Of a stretch of DNA of 62,694 nt, positions 7,952-17,850 are shown piece by piece; the stretch's first letter is position 1, and every line of letters begins with the position of its first letter. Location of the stretch: contig CAMAVM010000016.1 of the NCBI GenBank assembly GCA_945861705.1, positions 1-62,694 of the forward strand, written 5' to 3'. The notes beneath the pieces are model-generated. The model saw nothing but the letters and a program-made list of their open reading frames with translations. It searched no databases and was not told the DNA's origin. The stretch is from Methylomagnum ishizawai. Lineage in GTDB: Bacteria; Pseudomonadota; Gammaproteobacteria; Methylococcales; Methylomonadaceae. A program made the position numbers and the translations under genes.

Positions 7952-8568
7952 TGTACCTATTTCCTGATGCGGTAATCATGGTGTTCTGCAAAGCACCAAT
8001 ACCTGGACAAGTGAAAACTAGGCTAATTCCGCCCTTAACTGGCGAAGAGGCGGCGCAACTGCATTGCGAACTGACCCAAAAGACATTACAAACAGCCACA
8101 CAAAATCACTTATGTGAGGTGTGTGTATGGTGTTCGCCGACTATCGACCATCCTTTTTTTACGGCATTGGCGCAAACGTATTCTGTAGATAAGCACTTAC
8201 AACAAGGTGCAGACTTGGGTGAACGAATGCACCATGCTTTTGGTCAGGCGTTAGCCCAGTTTAGTAGTGCAATTATCATAGGGTGCGATTGTCCATCCCT
8301 TACCAATGGCGATCTTGAGCAAGGCTTAAGCCAGTTAACCCAAGGTAAACCTTCTGTTTTAGCCCCTGCGGAAGACGGCGGTTATGTGCTGATAGGTCTT
8401 AAGCAGCCACAACCAGCCTTGTTCGACAATATGCCTTGGGGAACCGATGAAGTCTTGGGCTTAACCCGTGTCAGATTGCAATCTCTAAGTCTCGACTACC
8501 ACGAATTAGACACACAATGGGATCTGGATACGGTGGATGACCTTAAACGCTACCGACCTTCTTTGTGA
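7951..8568 (+). CDS. TIGR04282 / DUF2064-type glycosyltransferase
   Basis: The 205-residue protein has the nucleotide-binding start VMVFCKAPIPGQVKTRL and the metal-binding GCDCPSL. A conserved PAEDGGYVLIGL and a late WDLDT(V)DDL follow. It belongs to the family of small nucleotidyltransferase-like glycosyltransferases often paired with TIGR04283. The start ATG overlaps the stop of the sterol-desaturase gene (TAATG), so the three genes are probably translated from one message. Function is inferred from family pairing only. Confidence 0.85.
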   Translation: MYLFPDAVIMVFCKAPIPGQVKTRLIPPLTGEEAAQLHCELTQKTLQTATQNHLCEVCVWCSPTIDHPFFTALAQTYSVDKHLQQGADLGERMHHAFGQALAQFSSAIIIGCDCPSLTNGDLEQGLSQLTQGKPSVLAPAEDGGYVLIGLKQPQPALFDNMPWGTDEVLGLTRVRLQSLSLDYHELDTQWDLDTVDDLKRYRPSL

Positions 8569-8945
8569 ATTCCACGTTGTTTATAAGGTGACCCCGTCTT
8601 TTCATCTTATCCACTTCTGCTGGACAAAGATTGTCAATTTCAAAGTTATTTCCCTGTATTTTTCTAAAAACAATCGAAAACAAGCTCAAAAAAGCCATCA
8701 AGTCTAATGTAATTTGTTAACTAAATTATTTAACAGGCTGATAAAAATAGAATTTATTTTTAGCTGATTCTGACTTTATAGTTTTCCGTAGTTTTTACCT
8801 AAGTGATTGTCAAAAAAGATATTTTTTTATTTTAATTCCCCTTTGCTTGTGCTATTCTAAATTCAAGTGGATGTTTTGTGGTGAATAAGGGTAGCTCAGT
8901 GGATATTTTGTGGAGCTGCTCAGAAGAGAGCTTGCGGGGGAAATC
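8569..8945 (+). other. AT-rich promoter region upstream of the dcw cluster
   Basis: These 377 bases have no supportable gene. They are strongly AT-rich, and near the right end contain the directly repeated motif described at 8867-8915. The sequence TATTCT at 8853 is a possible -10 element, but a convincing -35 box is not visible. Confidence 0.5.
8867..8915 (+). promoter_or_regulatory. Direct repeats upstream of mraZ, candidate MraZ operator
   Basis: Two near-identical repeats, GTGGATGTTTTGTGG at 8867 and GTGGATATTTTGTGG at 8899, are 32 bp apart with GGGTA between them. MraZ is known to repress its own operon by binding regularly spaced TGG-containing direct repeats just upstream of mraZ. The repeated TGG cores and their location fit that model. 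Exact site boundaries are inferred. Confidence 0.55.
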
Positions 8946-9413
8946 TTGTTTCGAGGCAATACCACAGTTAATCTCGATGAAAAAGGTCGGTTTGCAATTC
9001 CAACTCGCTATCGTGAGTTGGTGCAGAAGAGTTGTGACTGCCATTTAATCGCCACCGTTGCTGTGGATGAACGTTGTGTTGGAATGGATGGATGTCTGTG
9101 GATTTATCCTTTGCCCGCTTGGGAAAAACTCGAAATTAAGCTCAGTGAGTTATCTGCTTTCAAAAAGTTATCAGTCAAAATAAAGCGTTTTCTTATTGGT
9201 TATGCCACTGAATGTGAAATGGATGCACAAGGTCGCCTTTTGCTGCCAGAAAAATTAAGGAAGTTTGCCAATTTGGATAAAAAAGTGGTTTTGGTGGGCA
9301 ATCTTAATCGTTTTGAGGTCTGGAATGAAGATGCTTGGAACAAAGAAGAGGCTCAATTTATGGATGATGAGGACGATCAAGAGTTAGAAGCGTTAGGCAA
9401 TCTGTCTTTTTAA
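8946..9413 (+). CDS. mraZ: Transcriptional regulator MraZ
   Basis: MraZ is a DNA-binding protein of the AbrB-like fold and the first gene of the dcw cluster, which it represses. The family begins M-F-R-G. Here that is encoded from a TTG at 8946 (TTG-TTT-CGA-GGC), preceded by a GGGGGAAA ribosome-binding site. An upstream ATG frame at 8910 would add twelve residues unlike the family and would overlap the operator repeats. The resulting protein has 155 residues. Two copies of the family motif are visible: LDEKGRFAIPTRYR and, in the second half, MDAQGRLLLPEKLR. The C-terminal tail is acidic. Confidence 0.92.
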   Translation: MFRGNTTVNLDEKGRFAIPTRYRELVQKSCDCHLIATVAVDERCVGMDGCLWIYPLPAWEKLEIKLSELSAFKKLSVKIKRFLIGYATECEMDAQGRLLLPEKLRKFANLDKKVVLVGNLNRFEVWNEDAWNKEEAQFMDDEDDQELEALGNLSF

Positions 9414-9426
9414 GCGGATTAATCAA

Positions 9427-10353
9427 GTGCAGCACAAGCCGATTATGTTGTCTGAGGTTTTGGAGCAGTTAGCAATAAAGGAGGGCGGTATTTATCTGGA
9501 TGGCACCTTTGGACGGGGTGGGCATAGTCAGGGAATATTGTCGTTGCTGGGGTCGTCGGGGCGTTTGTTGGCGTTTGACCGTGATGTGGATGCAGTTGAT
9601 TCAGATGTAGCAAGGTCAATGCTTGAGGATAAGCGTTTTGCCTTAAAGCACAATTGTTTTTCAGCGTTGGAAAGCGTGGTTGCTAGTGAGGGTTTGCTAG
9701 GACAAATAGACGGCATTTTGTTGGATTTGGGCGTGTCATCTCCACAATTGGATAATCCTGACAGGGGATTTAGTTTTATGCAAGACGGTCCTTTGGATAT
9801 GCGGATGGACAGCAGTGCTGATCTGACGGCTGCGAAATGGTTATCCAAGGTTGATGAAAAAGAATTGGTCAGAGTGTTATTTGAATACGGTGAAGAGCGC
9901 TTTGCAAGGCGTATCGCCAAGGCGATTGTTGAGGTCAGAGCGGAAAAGCCGTTAACCACAACGCGCGAACTGGCGAAGCTGATAGAGGATGTTATTCCAA
10001 AGCGCGAGAAACACAAACATCCGGCAACACGTAGTTTTCAGGCGATAAGGATTGAAGTCAACAAAGAGCTGGATGAGCTGAAAGAGGCATTGCAGCAATC
10101 TATACGAGTGCTGAAGCAAGGTGGTCGTTTGGTAGTGATCTCCTTTCATTCCCTGGAAGACAGGATAGTCAAACAGTTTATAAGAAGTGAATCTGGCGCT
10201 AAGTACGATCCAGGTAAATTCCCTGTTAAGGAAGCGGATATAGCTAAGGGTGTTTTAGTGAAACGAGGTAAGCCGTTGAAGGCAGATAAGCTTGAAATTG
10301 AACAAAACCCAAGATCACGTAGTGCGGTTATGCGGGTAGCGGAGCGGGTTTAG
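9427..10353 (+). CDS. rsmH: 16S rRNA (cytosine-1402-N4)-methyltransferase RsmH
   Basis: The 308-residue enzyme methylates N4 of C1402 in 16S rRNA using SAM. The SAM-binding loop GTFGRGGHS is at residues 26-34. The conserved DLGVSSPQLD, RGFSF and DMRMD stretches follow, and SFHSLEDR lies near the C-terminus. The start is a GTG at 9427, giving MQHKPIML, which matches the family. It follows mraZ by 13 bp and precedes ftsL by 3 bp. Confidence 0.96.
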   Translation: MQHKPIMLSEVLEQLAIKEGGIYLDGTFGRGGHSQGILSLLGSSGRLLAFDRDVDAVDSDVARSMLEDKRFALKHNCFSALESVVASEGLLGQIDGILLDLGVSSPQLDNPDRGFSFMQDGPLDMRMDSSADLTAAKWLSKVDEKELVRVLFEYGEERFARRIAKAIVEVRAEKPLTTTRELAKLIEDVIPKREKHKHPATRSFQAIRIEVNKELDELKEALQQSIRVLKQGGRLVVISFHSLEDRIVKQFIRSESGAKYDPGKFPVKEADIAKGVLVKRGKPLKADKLEIEQNPRSRSAVMRVAERV

Positions 10354-10356
10354 GCA

Positions 10357-10647
10357 ATGGCAAATGACCGAGTTATCAGTAGGCTTAGTACGGTAGGGAT
10401 AATCGTGCTGCTGATCATGCTGATGTCGTCGGCATTAGCAGTTATCTATAGCAAAAATTACTCGCGTTCCATTTTTATAGATATTGAGCGTCACGAACGG
10501 GCATTAGATCAATATGAAGTGGAGTGGGGGCAAATGCAATTGGAATTATCGACATTGGCTGAACAAAATCGAGTCGAGCGGATTGCGAAAGAGCGATTAA
10601 AGCTGGTTATGCCTCCGCGTGAAAGTATTATTTATATAAAGCCTTAG
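10357..10647 (+). CDS. ftsL: Cell division protein FtsL
   Basis: This is a small bitopic membrane protein of 96 residues. A membrane segment lies at about residues 13-33 (VGIIVLLIMLMSSALAVIY), followed by a coiled-coil leucine-zipper-like periplasmic part. FtsL forms the FtsQLB complex that activates septal peptidoglycan synthesis. Sequence conservation is low, and the call rests on size, topology and position between rsmH and ftsI. The stop codon is immediately followed by the ftsI start. Confidence 0.9.
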   Translation: MANDRVISRLSTVGIIVLLIMLMSSALAVIYSKNYSRSIFIDIERHERALDQYEVEWGQMQLELSTLAEQNRVERIAKERLKLVMPPRESIIYIKP

Positions 10648-12474
10648 ATGCAGATATTAACTAATGCAAACAAGCCACGGAAACAGGCCAGTGATTTTTC
10701 AGGAAGAAGGCGGTTTTTACTCAGCTTTATAATGGGCTGCATGGTGGTGCTTGTTGGTCGTGCGGTGCATTTGCAGGTATTCAAAAAAGATTTTTTACAA
10801 GAGCGTAGTCGCTATGTGGACACGGTATCAATTTCATCTTACCGAGGCATTATAGAAGACCGTAATGGTGAGGCATTAGCAATCAGCTCTCCTGCGCCCT
10901 CCATAACAATAAATCCAAAAGAATTCGTTAAGGATAACGAGAGCGTTATTAAGCAAATGGAAAAACATTTCAGAGCGGATCATGGCGGTGAAAAGTTAAC
11001 CGAAAGCCAAATCCAGGAAGTAAAAGTCGCATACAAGACAGAAAAAGCAGCAAAGATTGCTCAACTAGAAAAACTGCTGGACTTACCTTCCGGCAAGGTA
11101 AATCGCATTCTCGATGAGAAAAAAGGCAAAGGCTTTGCCTACTTGGCAAAAAAAATCAACCCTGGACTTGCCGAACAGGTTAAAGATTTAAAGCTGGCGG
11201 GTATTGATATTCTGCGCGAGTTCAAGCGTTTTTTTCCATCCGGTGAGGTAACAGCTCACTTGCTTGGCTTCACCAATGCGGAAGATGTAGGGCAAGTTGC
11301 ACTGGAGCAAAGTTACGAAACACTTTTGAAAGGCACGGATGGCAAAAAACGGGTCATCAAGGACGGGCTGCATCAAGTGATCGCCGATGTTGAAAATATC
11401 GCCTCACCCATTCCAGGCAAGAACCTGCAATTAAGCATTGATCAGCGTATTCAATACTTGGCCTATCGGGAATTGCAAAATGCAGTGGACAGCAACAAAG
11501 CTAAAGCGGGTGCGCTCGTCGTGTTGGATGCAAAGACGGGAGAAATACTGGCGGCAGTCAATCAGCCGTCATTTAATCCTAATTCGAAAGCCTTTCTCAA
11601 AGAAAGTCTTTATCGGAATCGGGCGTTTACGGAAGTTTTCGAGCCTGGATCAACAGTCAAGCCCTTTACTGTGGCGGCTGCCTTGGAAGGCAAGTATATC
11701 CGCCCAGGAGATTTTTTTAACACGGATGGTGTATTCCCCGTTGGTAATCATACCGTCAGGGATACGCATCATTATGGCGTGTTAAATGTAGAAGGTGTGA
11801 TCAAGAAATCCAGCAACATCGGTGTCGCTAAGATGGCGTTAAAGATGCCGACCAATTATTTTTGGGACATGTTCAGCAAGATGGGTTTTGGTGCTTCACC
11901 CGCCACGGGTTTCCCTGGTGAAACTGATGGTCGTATGCCAGTCATGAAGCGGATGCGTGATTTTGATAAGGCGACTTTGTCATTTGGTTATGGTCTAAAT
12001 GTATCAGCCTTACAGTTGGCTAGGGCTTATACAGCATTGGCTGATGATGGTGTATTGCATTCGGTGAGCTTGCTAAAACGTGATGAGGACATAGACGCAC
12101 AACGCGTGTTATCGCAGAAAACAGCCAAAACCATCAGAACAATGATGGAAACCGTGATAAGTAAAGAAGGTACGGCTTACGAAGCCAGGGTTGACGGTTA
12201 TCGGGTTGCAGGCAAAACCGGAACGGCAAAAAAAGCTGGGTCACATGGCTATTCGGCAGACAGCTACTTTGCGTTATTTGCAGGATTAGCACCCGCTAGT
12301 GATCCCCGTTTGGTTATTGTGGTCATGATAGATGAGCCATCGGCGGGGCAGTATTACGGCGGCTTGGTTGCCGCGCCGGTATTCTCCAAGGTGATGGGGG
12401 GTGCTTTAAGATTATTAGGTGTAACACCTGATCAGGAAAACACCATGCCTATCCTGATAGCTAGGAAGAATTGA
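10648..12474 (+). CDS. ftsI: Septal peptidoglycan transpeptidase FtsI (PBP3)
   Basis: The 608-residue class B penicillin-binding protein has one N-terminal membrane anchor (about residues 25-43) and a pedestal domain. It also carries the three catalytic motifs of the transpeptidase: S335-TVK338, S388-SN390 and K523-TGT526. It cross-links peptidoglycan at the septum together with FtsW, encoded later in the cluster. The start abuts the ftsL stop. Length is slightly greater than the E. coli protein (588). Confidence 0.97.
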   Translation: MQILTNANKPRKQASDFSGRRRFLLSFIMGCMVVLVGRAVHLQVFKKDFLQERSRYVDTVSISSYRGIIEDRNGEALAISSPAPSITINPKEFVKDNESVIKQMEKHFRADHGGEKLTESQIQEVKVAYKTEKAAKIAQLEKLLDLPSGKVNRILDEKKGKGFAYLAKKINPGLAEQVKDLKLAGIDILREFKRFFPSGEVTAHLLGFTNAEDVGQVALEQSYETLLKGTDGKKRVIKDGLHQVIADVENIASPIPGKNLQLSIDQRIQYLAYRELQNAVDSNKAKAGALVVLDAKTGEILAAVNQPSFNPNSKAFLKESLYRNRAFTEVFEPGSTVKPFTVAAALEGKYIRPGDFFNTDGVFPVGNHTVRDTHHYGVLNVEGVIKKSSNIGVAKMALKMPTNYFWDMFSKMGFGASPATGFPGETDGRMPVMKRMRDFDKATLSFGYGLNVSALQLARAYTALADDGVLHSVSLLKRDEDIDAQRVLSQKTAKTIRTMMETVISKEGTAYEARVDGYRVAGKTGTAKKAGSHGYSADSYFALFAGLAPASDPRLVIVVMIDEPSAGQYYGGLVAAPVFSKVMGGALRLLGVTPDQENTMPILIARKN

Positions 12475-12486
12475 GATTAGCCAGGA

Positions 12487-13998
12487 ATGAGGCTTACGAA
12501 ATTACTGAAAGGTTTGGTTTTTCTTACCGATGAAGAATTGCAACTCATTGATGATTTAAGCATCAGCGGCATAGTTTTAAATAGCAGAGAAGTTGCAGTA
12601 GGCGATTTGTTTATAGCATTGGCAGGAGCCAACCAACATGGTTTGACTTATGCAGATAAGGTTATTGAAAAGGGAGCTTGTGCAATATTGTTTGATCCAT
12701 CAGGCGATGGTAATCGACTTGCGGAGCAACCAACGGATATTCTCCTTGTGCCCGTTGAACACCTTGGTTCTGTACTGGGGGAGTTGGCAGCAAAATTTTA
12801 TGGCAATCCGTCCCAAGGCTTGAGTGTGGTAGGCATAACTGGAACGAATGGCAAAACCTCTTGTAGCCAGTTTTTAGGCCAGTTACTTGATGATTGTGGG
12901 GTAGTTGGTACTTTGGGTTGGGGCAAGTGGGGTCAGCTTAACAAAACGATCAACACGACTCCAGATGCGCTAACTGTTCAGCAAATATTGGCTGAGTTTG
13001 TTAAGGCAAAAATGAAAACTGTAGCGATGGAAGTTTCGTCGCATGGATTGGATCAAGGTCGAGTAAATGGGGTGCATTTTAAGGGTGCAGTGTTTACTAA
13101 TATCAGCCGCGATCACTTGGATTATCACGGTACTATGGGAAATTACCTAAGTGCTAAATTGAAGTTATTGGCAGCACCTGGGCTGGAGTTTGTAGTTGTC
13201 AATTTAGACGATGCAAGTAGCGAGCAAATAATTGAAGCTGTGCCGGAATCCGTAGTAGTGTGGGGTGTGAGTGTAAAAGGCAAAACAATTAAGCAAGGTG
13301 AATCCATTATTGCTGATGCAGTAAAGCACACCTCGTCAGGAACTGAATTTACCGTGCATTGGCGAGGCGTTGTCCAGCAGGTAAAGACACCGCTTTTTGG
13401 CGATTTTAATGTAGAGAATTTGCTGTGTGTTTTGGGTGTGATGCTTGCGCTGGGAGAATCCTTAGCCGATATAGCAAAGAAAATGCAGACGATAAAATCG
13501 GTAACAGGTCGTTTAGAGCCTTGCAGCACAAGCTCAAACGGGTTGAATGTGTTTATTGATTATGCCCATACACCGGATGCTTTGTATCGGGTGTTAGCAA
13601 GTTTACGTAAGCACTGTCAGCAATCACTCTGGGTAGTATTTGGTTGTGGCGGCAACCGTGATGCAGGTAAGCGTCCACAAATGGGTGGTATCGCAAAGCA
13701 ATGGGCAGATCGCATTATTGTCACCGATGATAACCCACGGTTTGAAAATAACGTAGAAATTGCCAATGAAATTTTGGCAGGATGCAGATCAGATAAGGTG
13801 ATATTAATCCAAGATAGAAAACAGGCAATACAACATGCCATCGCCAATGCAGCAGAAGATGATTGCATTGTGATAGCCGGAAAAGGTCATGAGACTTACC
13901 AAGAAATCAATGGGATTCAATATCCATTTAACGACAAACAAATTGCAGAACAGGCGCTACAAGTAAGGTTTGTAACACATGAAGATGATGCTCAGTGA
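12487..13998 (+). CDS. murE: UDP-N-acetylmuramoyl-tripeptide synthetase MurE
   Basis: The 503-residue cytoplasmic Mur ligase adds meso-diaminopimelate to UDP-MurNAc-L-Ala-D-Glu. The ATP loop GTNGKTS begins at G119, and the meso-DAP specificity motif DNPR is visible (VTDDNPRFEN). Its end overlaps murF by 20 bp. Adding a DAP-type residue fits a Gram-negative cell wall. Confidence 0.96.
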   Translation: MRLTKLLKGLVFLTDEELQLIDDLSISGIVLNSREVAVGDLFIALAGANQHGLTYADKVIEKGACAILFDPSGDGNRLAEQPTDILLVPVEHLGSVLGELAAKFYGNPSQGLSVVGITGTNGKTSCSQFLGQLLDDCGVVGTLGWGKWGQLNKTINTTPDALTVQQILAEFVKAKMKTVAMEVSSHGLDQGRVNGVHFKGAVFTNISRDHLDYHGTMGNYLSAKLKLLAAPGLEFVVVNLDDASSEQIIEAVPESVVVWGVSVKGKTIKQGESIIADAVKHTSSGTEFTVHWRGVVQQVKTPLFGDFNVENLLCVLGVMLALGESLADIAKKMQTIKSVTGRLEPCSTSSNGLNVFIDYAHTPDALYRVLASLRKHCQQSLWVVFGCGGNRDAGKRPQMGGIAKQWADRIIVTDDNPRFENNVEIANEILAGCRSDKVILIQDRKQAIQHAIANAAEDDCIVIAGKGHETYQEINGIQYPFNDKQIAEQALQVRFVTHEDDAQ

Positions 13999-15340
13999 AA
14001 TAGCCAAAGTGACGAACGGAACGCATGTTGGATCTGATGTGGAAGTTGCATCGGTCAGCATCGATACCCGTGCTATTCAGGCTGGCGATCTGTATATTGC
14101 TATCAAAGGGCATCAGTTTAATGGCAATGAATTCGTCGATAAAGCCGAACAAGCTGGCGCGGCAGCGGCAATTCTAAATAAAGATTTTACTAGCAAGTTA
14201 CCGCATGTTTTGGTGGATGATACACGCTTGGCATTGGCGCAGTTAGCAGGTGCATGGCGGGATAAAGCTAGCGCGAAAGTTGTCGGTATTACTGGCAGTA
14301 ACGGCAAGACGACAGTTAAGGAAATGACCGCCGCTGTGTTGGGTGTGGCGGGTTCAGTGCTGTTTACCAAAGGCAACTTAAATAATGATATAGGTGTGCC
14401 GTTGACATTGTTTCGTCTCAATGAAGATCATCGTTATGCCGTAATCGAAATGGGCGCTAATCATCTTGGGGAAATTGCTTACATAAGCACTATAGCAAAA
14501 TCGGATGTAGTAATCCTTAATAATGCTGGAGCGGCACATATTGAAGGTTTTGGTGGCCTGGATGGGATTGCTAAAGGTAAAGGCGAAATCATAGCAACCC
14601 TCAAGCCAGATGGTGTTGCCGTACTTAACAAAGATGACAAGTACTTCGAGTATTGGTTATCCATTGCAGGCAACAGGAAAGTATTGTCTTTTGGATTACG
14701 TGAAGATGCCGATATTATCGCCAGAAATATCCAAACAGAAATTATCGAAAATGCGTTTGCAACAAGTTTTGATTTGTTGACTTCAACAGCCGTATTAAAA
14801 GTGAATTTGAAATTAGCTGGGCAGCACAATGTGCTTAATGCGCTAGCTGCAACAGCGGCAGGTTTGGCTTTGGGATTAAGTCTGGAACAAATTAAAGCAG
14901 GGCTTGAAAGTGTTAAGCCAGTAATAGGCAGAATGCAGCCCTTGGTAGGTCGATTAGGCAATATCATCATTGATGACACTTACAATGCTAACGCTGATTC
15001 CTTAAAGGTAGGTCTTGAAGTGCTGGCTAACTGCAAAGGCAAACACTGGGTTGTGCTAGGTGCATTTGGTGAATTAGGTCCAGAAAGCCCAAGAATACAC
15101 GAAGAAATCGGTAAATTAATAAGCTCCAAAGGTGTTGTGCGCCTGTTGGCTCTGGGCTCTGATGCCAAAAATACCGCAAGGGTTTTTGGCAGAGGAGCCA
15201 CTTTTTTTGATAGCCAGGATGAATTGATTGGCACATTAAAAGACGAGCTTAAAGGTGACGAGACTATTTTGATCAAAGGCTCAAGAACACAGCGCATGGA
15301 GAATGTCGTTGCTGCTCTGGTGGAAAATTTCAGGACATAA
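13979..15340 (+). CDS. murF: UDP-N-acetylmuramoyl-tripeptide-D-Ala-D-Ala ligase MurF
   Basis: The 453-residue enzyme attaches the D-Ala-D-Ala dipeptide made by DdlB to the tripeptide precursor. The ATP loop GSNGKTT starts at G106. The central VIEMGANHLGEI and late DDTYNANADS are typical of MurF. Three closely spaced ATG codons (13979, 13985, 13988) could start translation inside the murE end; the first is used. Confidence 0.96.
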   Translation: MKMMLSEIAKVTNGTHVGSDVEVASVSIDTRAIQAGDLYIAIKGHQFNGNEFVDKAEQAGAAAAILNKDFTSKLPHVLVDDTRLALAQLAGAWRDKASAKVVGITGSNGKTTVKEMTAAVLGVAGSVLFTKGNLNNDIGVPLTLFRLNEDHRYAVIEMGANHLGEIAYISTIAKSDVVILNNAGAAHIEGFGGLDGIAKGKGEIIATLKPDGVAVLNKDDKYFEYWLSIAGNRKVLSFGLREDADIIARNIQTEIIENAFATSFDLLTSTAVLKVNLKLAGQHNVLNALAATAAGLALGLSLEQIKAGLESVKPVIGRMQPLVGRLGNIIIDDTYNANADSLKVGLEVLANCKGKHWVVLGAFGELGPESPRIHEEIGKLISSKGVVRLLALGSDAKNTARVFGRGATFFDSQDELIGTLKDELKGDETILIKGSRTQRMENVVAALVENFRT

Positions 15341-15343
15341 GGC

Positions 15344-16426
15344 ATGTTACTTTATTTCGCGGACTATTTAATGACATTCGAGGGTGGGTTCAGGGTATTT
15401 CATTACCTGACCTTTCGAGCCATTTTAGGTGCGCTGACTTCCCTGATAATTTCGTTCATTATTGGTCCTTTCATGATAAGGAAATTGACCCGCAAGAAAA
15501 TCGGTCAAAGCATTAGAGAACTAGGTCCACAGTCTCATTACGAAAAAGCCGGTACACCAACGATGGGCGGTACGTTAATATTGGTTGCCATCGCTTTTAG
15601 CACCTTGTTATGGGCCGACCTAAGCAATCGCTATATCTGGGTTATTTTGCTGGTCACTTTGGGTTACGGTGTTATCGGATTTATTGATGATTATCGTAAA
15701 GTAGTCAAACGGAACAGCGATGGCTTATCAGCAAAAGCCAAATATTTTTGGCAATCCATTATTGGATTCATGGCTGCTGTTTTTCTTTATCAAACTGCCA
15801 TTGTTCCAGCAGAAACTCAGTTCTTCGTGCCGTTTTTTAAAGATGTCATGCTCGATATGGGCTGGATGTACATCGTCCTAAGTTACTTTGTTATCGTCGG
15901 TACCAGCAATGCCGTCAATCTGACCGATGGACTGGATGGCTTGGCAATCATGCCGACGGTTATGGTCGCCGCAGGTTTAGGCATATTTGCGTACCTGTCA
16001 GGACATGTGGGTTTTTCAGAATATCTAGCTATTCCTTATTTACCCAACGCAGGCGAATTGATCGTTTTTTGTGCGGCATTAGTGGGTGCTGGATTGGGAT
16101 TTTTATGGTTCAACACCTACCCAGCAATGGTGTTCATGGGTGATGTTGGCGCATTAGCTTTGGGTGGTGCTTTAGGTGTATTAGCTGTGTTGGTCAGACA
16201 GGAAATTGTATTAGTCATCATGGGTGGTGTATTTGTCATGGAGACGGTGTCCGTGATAATTCAGGTGGCATCCTACAAAATGACCGGCAAGCGGGTATTT
16301 AAAATGGCACCTATACATCATCATTTTGAATTAAAAGGCTGGCCTGAGCCGCGCGTGATTGTAAGATTCTGGATCATCACTTTTATTTTGGTATTGGTCG
16401 GTTTAGCGACTTTGAAATTAAGATGA
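15344..16426 (+). CDS. mraY: Phospho-N-acetylmuramoyl-pentapeptide transferase MraY
   Basis: The 360-residue polytopic membrane enzyme transfers phospho-MurNAc-pentapeptide to undecaprenyl phosphate to make lipid I. Catalytic and binding motifs are clear: [29 protein letters not shown] and the cytoplasmic [13 protein letters not shown]. The stop overlaps the murD start as ATGA, indicating coupled translation. Confidence 0.97.
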   Translation: MLLYFADYLMTFEGGFRVFHYLTFRAILGALTSLIISFIIGPFMIRKLTRKKIGQSIRELGPQSHYEKAGTPTMGGTLILVAIAFSTLLWADLSNRYIWVILLVTLGYGVIGFIDDYRKVVKRNSDGLSAKAKYFWQSIIGFMAAVFLYQTAIVPAETQFFVPFFKDVMLDMGWMYIVLSYFVIVGTSNAVNLTDGLDGLAIMPTVMVAAGLGIFAYLSGHVGFSEYLAIPYLPNAGELIVFCAALVGAGLGFLWFNTYPAMVFMGDVGALALGGALGVLAVLVRQEIVLVIMGGVFVMETVSVIIQVASYKMTGKRVFKMAPIHHHFELKGWPEPRVIVRFWIITFILVLVGLATLKLR

Positions 16427-17850
16427 AATTGGATAAAAGCACCATTATTAAACGATTAAAAGCCAATTTGGGTTTGGATGTTGCTACATCCAAAATTGTG
16501 GTCGTAGGCCTGGGAGTTACCGGTGTTTCAGTCGCGCATTATTTGGCGCAGTTAGGTTTTAATTTTGTTGTTGCAGATAGCAGGGAACAGCCTTCTGGCA
16601 TAAATCAGCTGCGGGAAGCATTAGGTAATATAAGCGTGTTTTCTGGCGCATTTGACGAGAAATCATTCAGTAATGCGACCCACCTTATAGTTAGTCCTGG
16701 CATCCCATTAACTGAAAAAGCCATAGTGGAATCTGTAAGCAAAGGTACACAAGTCATCGGGGATATCGACTTGTTTTCCTGTTCCGTCGATGTACCGATT
16801 GTTGCCATTACTGGTTCCAATGGCAAAAGCACAGTGACCACTATGTTGGGTGAAATGGCTGATGCAGCAGGAATAAAAGCAGGTGTGGGTGGAAATCTTG
16901 GCGTAGCCGCACTGGATTTGTTGGATGAATCAGCAGACTTATATGTACTGGAGCTTTCCAGTTTTCAACTGGAAAGAACTAGCCAATTGAACGCAGCAGC
17001 TGCAACAGTATTGAATGTAAGTGCTGACCACTTAGACAGGCACGCAGATATTGCCGACTACGCTGAACAAAAACAGCGGGTATTTATCGGTGATGGCGTA
17101 ATGGTTATCAATGTTGATGATCCCGTTGTACTCGACATGCACGAAGAAGGCAGAAGTACCATTACTTTTTCGATACAGACAATAGCCGATTTTTGCATTG
17201 GCAAAGACAATGGCGTTGAGTATTTAAAGTGCGGGGAAAAAGCATTGATGCCTTTATCTGAGCTGCCGCTTGAAGGCAGACATAATGCCGCAAATGCTTT
17301 GGCTTCATTGGCATTAGGTACAGCAGTTGGCTTAGACGAACAAGCCATGTGCAAAGCACTCAAAGCATTTAACGGATTGCCACACAGGATGCAGCGAGTG
17401 GCTGAAAGTGCAGGTATCACCTGGGTTAACGATTCCAAAGCTACGAATATCGGTGCTTGCATTGCCGCAATACAAGGTTATCAACATAAGGTGATCTTGA
17501 TTGCCGGCGGTGATGCAAAAGGCGCAGATATGCGTGATCTGATTCCAACAATAAAGGAAAAAACTAAAGCTGTAGTGTTGATGGGTAAAGATGCCGGATT
17601 GATAGAGCAAGCCATCAATGGTTGTGTTCCAGTACATAATTGTTCAACTATGAAGCAAGCAGTTAGCGTCGCAGCAAGCATCGCAACCGCTGGAGATACC
17701 GTGTTGTTGTCGCCCGCTTGCGCCAGTCTTGACCAATACAAAAATTATCAAGATCGAGGCGATCAGTTTGCTCAAGCCGTAATGGGGTTGGTTGACTCAA
17801 ATCATAATTGTAATGGTGCAACATCACGATCATCTAGGGTGGGCGTATGA
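16423..17850 (+). CDS. murD: UDP-N-acetylmuramoylalanine-D-glutamate ligase MurD
   Basis: The 475-residue ligase adds D-glutamate to UDP-MurNAc-L-Ala. The P-loop GSNGKST begins at G131, and VNDSKATN and [11 protein letters not shown] are typical of MurD. It overlaps mraY at its start and ftsW at its end (ATGA at 17847). The last 15 or so residues ([14 protein letters not shown]) look like a non-conserved extension. Confidence 0.96.
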   Translation: MKLDKSTIIKRLKANLGLDVATSKIVVVGLGVTGVSVAHYLAQLGFNFVVADSREQPSGINQLREALGNISVFSGAFDEKSFSNATHLIVSPGIPLTEKAIVESVSKGTQVIGDIDLFSCSVDVPIVAITGSNGKSTVTTMLGEMADAAGIKAGVGGNLGVAALDLLDESADLYVLELSSFQLERTSQLNAAAATVLNVSADHLDRHADIADYAEQKQRVFIGDGVMVINVDDPVVLDMHEEGRSTITFSIQTIADFCIGKDNGVEYLKCGEKALMPLSELPLEGRHNAANALASLALGTAVGLDEQAMCKALKAFNGLPHRMQRVAESAGITWVNDSKATNIGACIAAIQGYQHKVILIAGGDAKGADMRDLIPTIKEKTKAVVLMGKDAGLIEQAINGCVPVHNCSTMKQAVSVAASIATAGDTVLLSPACASLDQYKNYQDRGDQFAQAVMGLVDSNHNCNGATSRSSRVGV

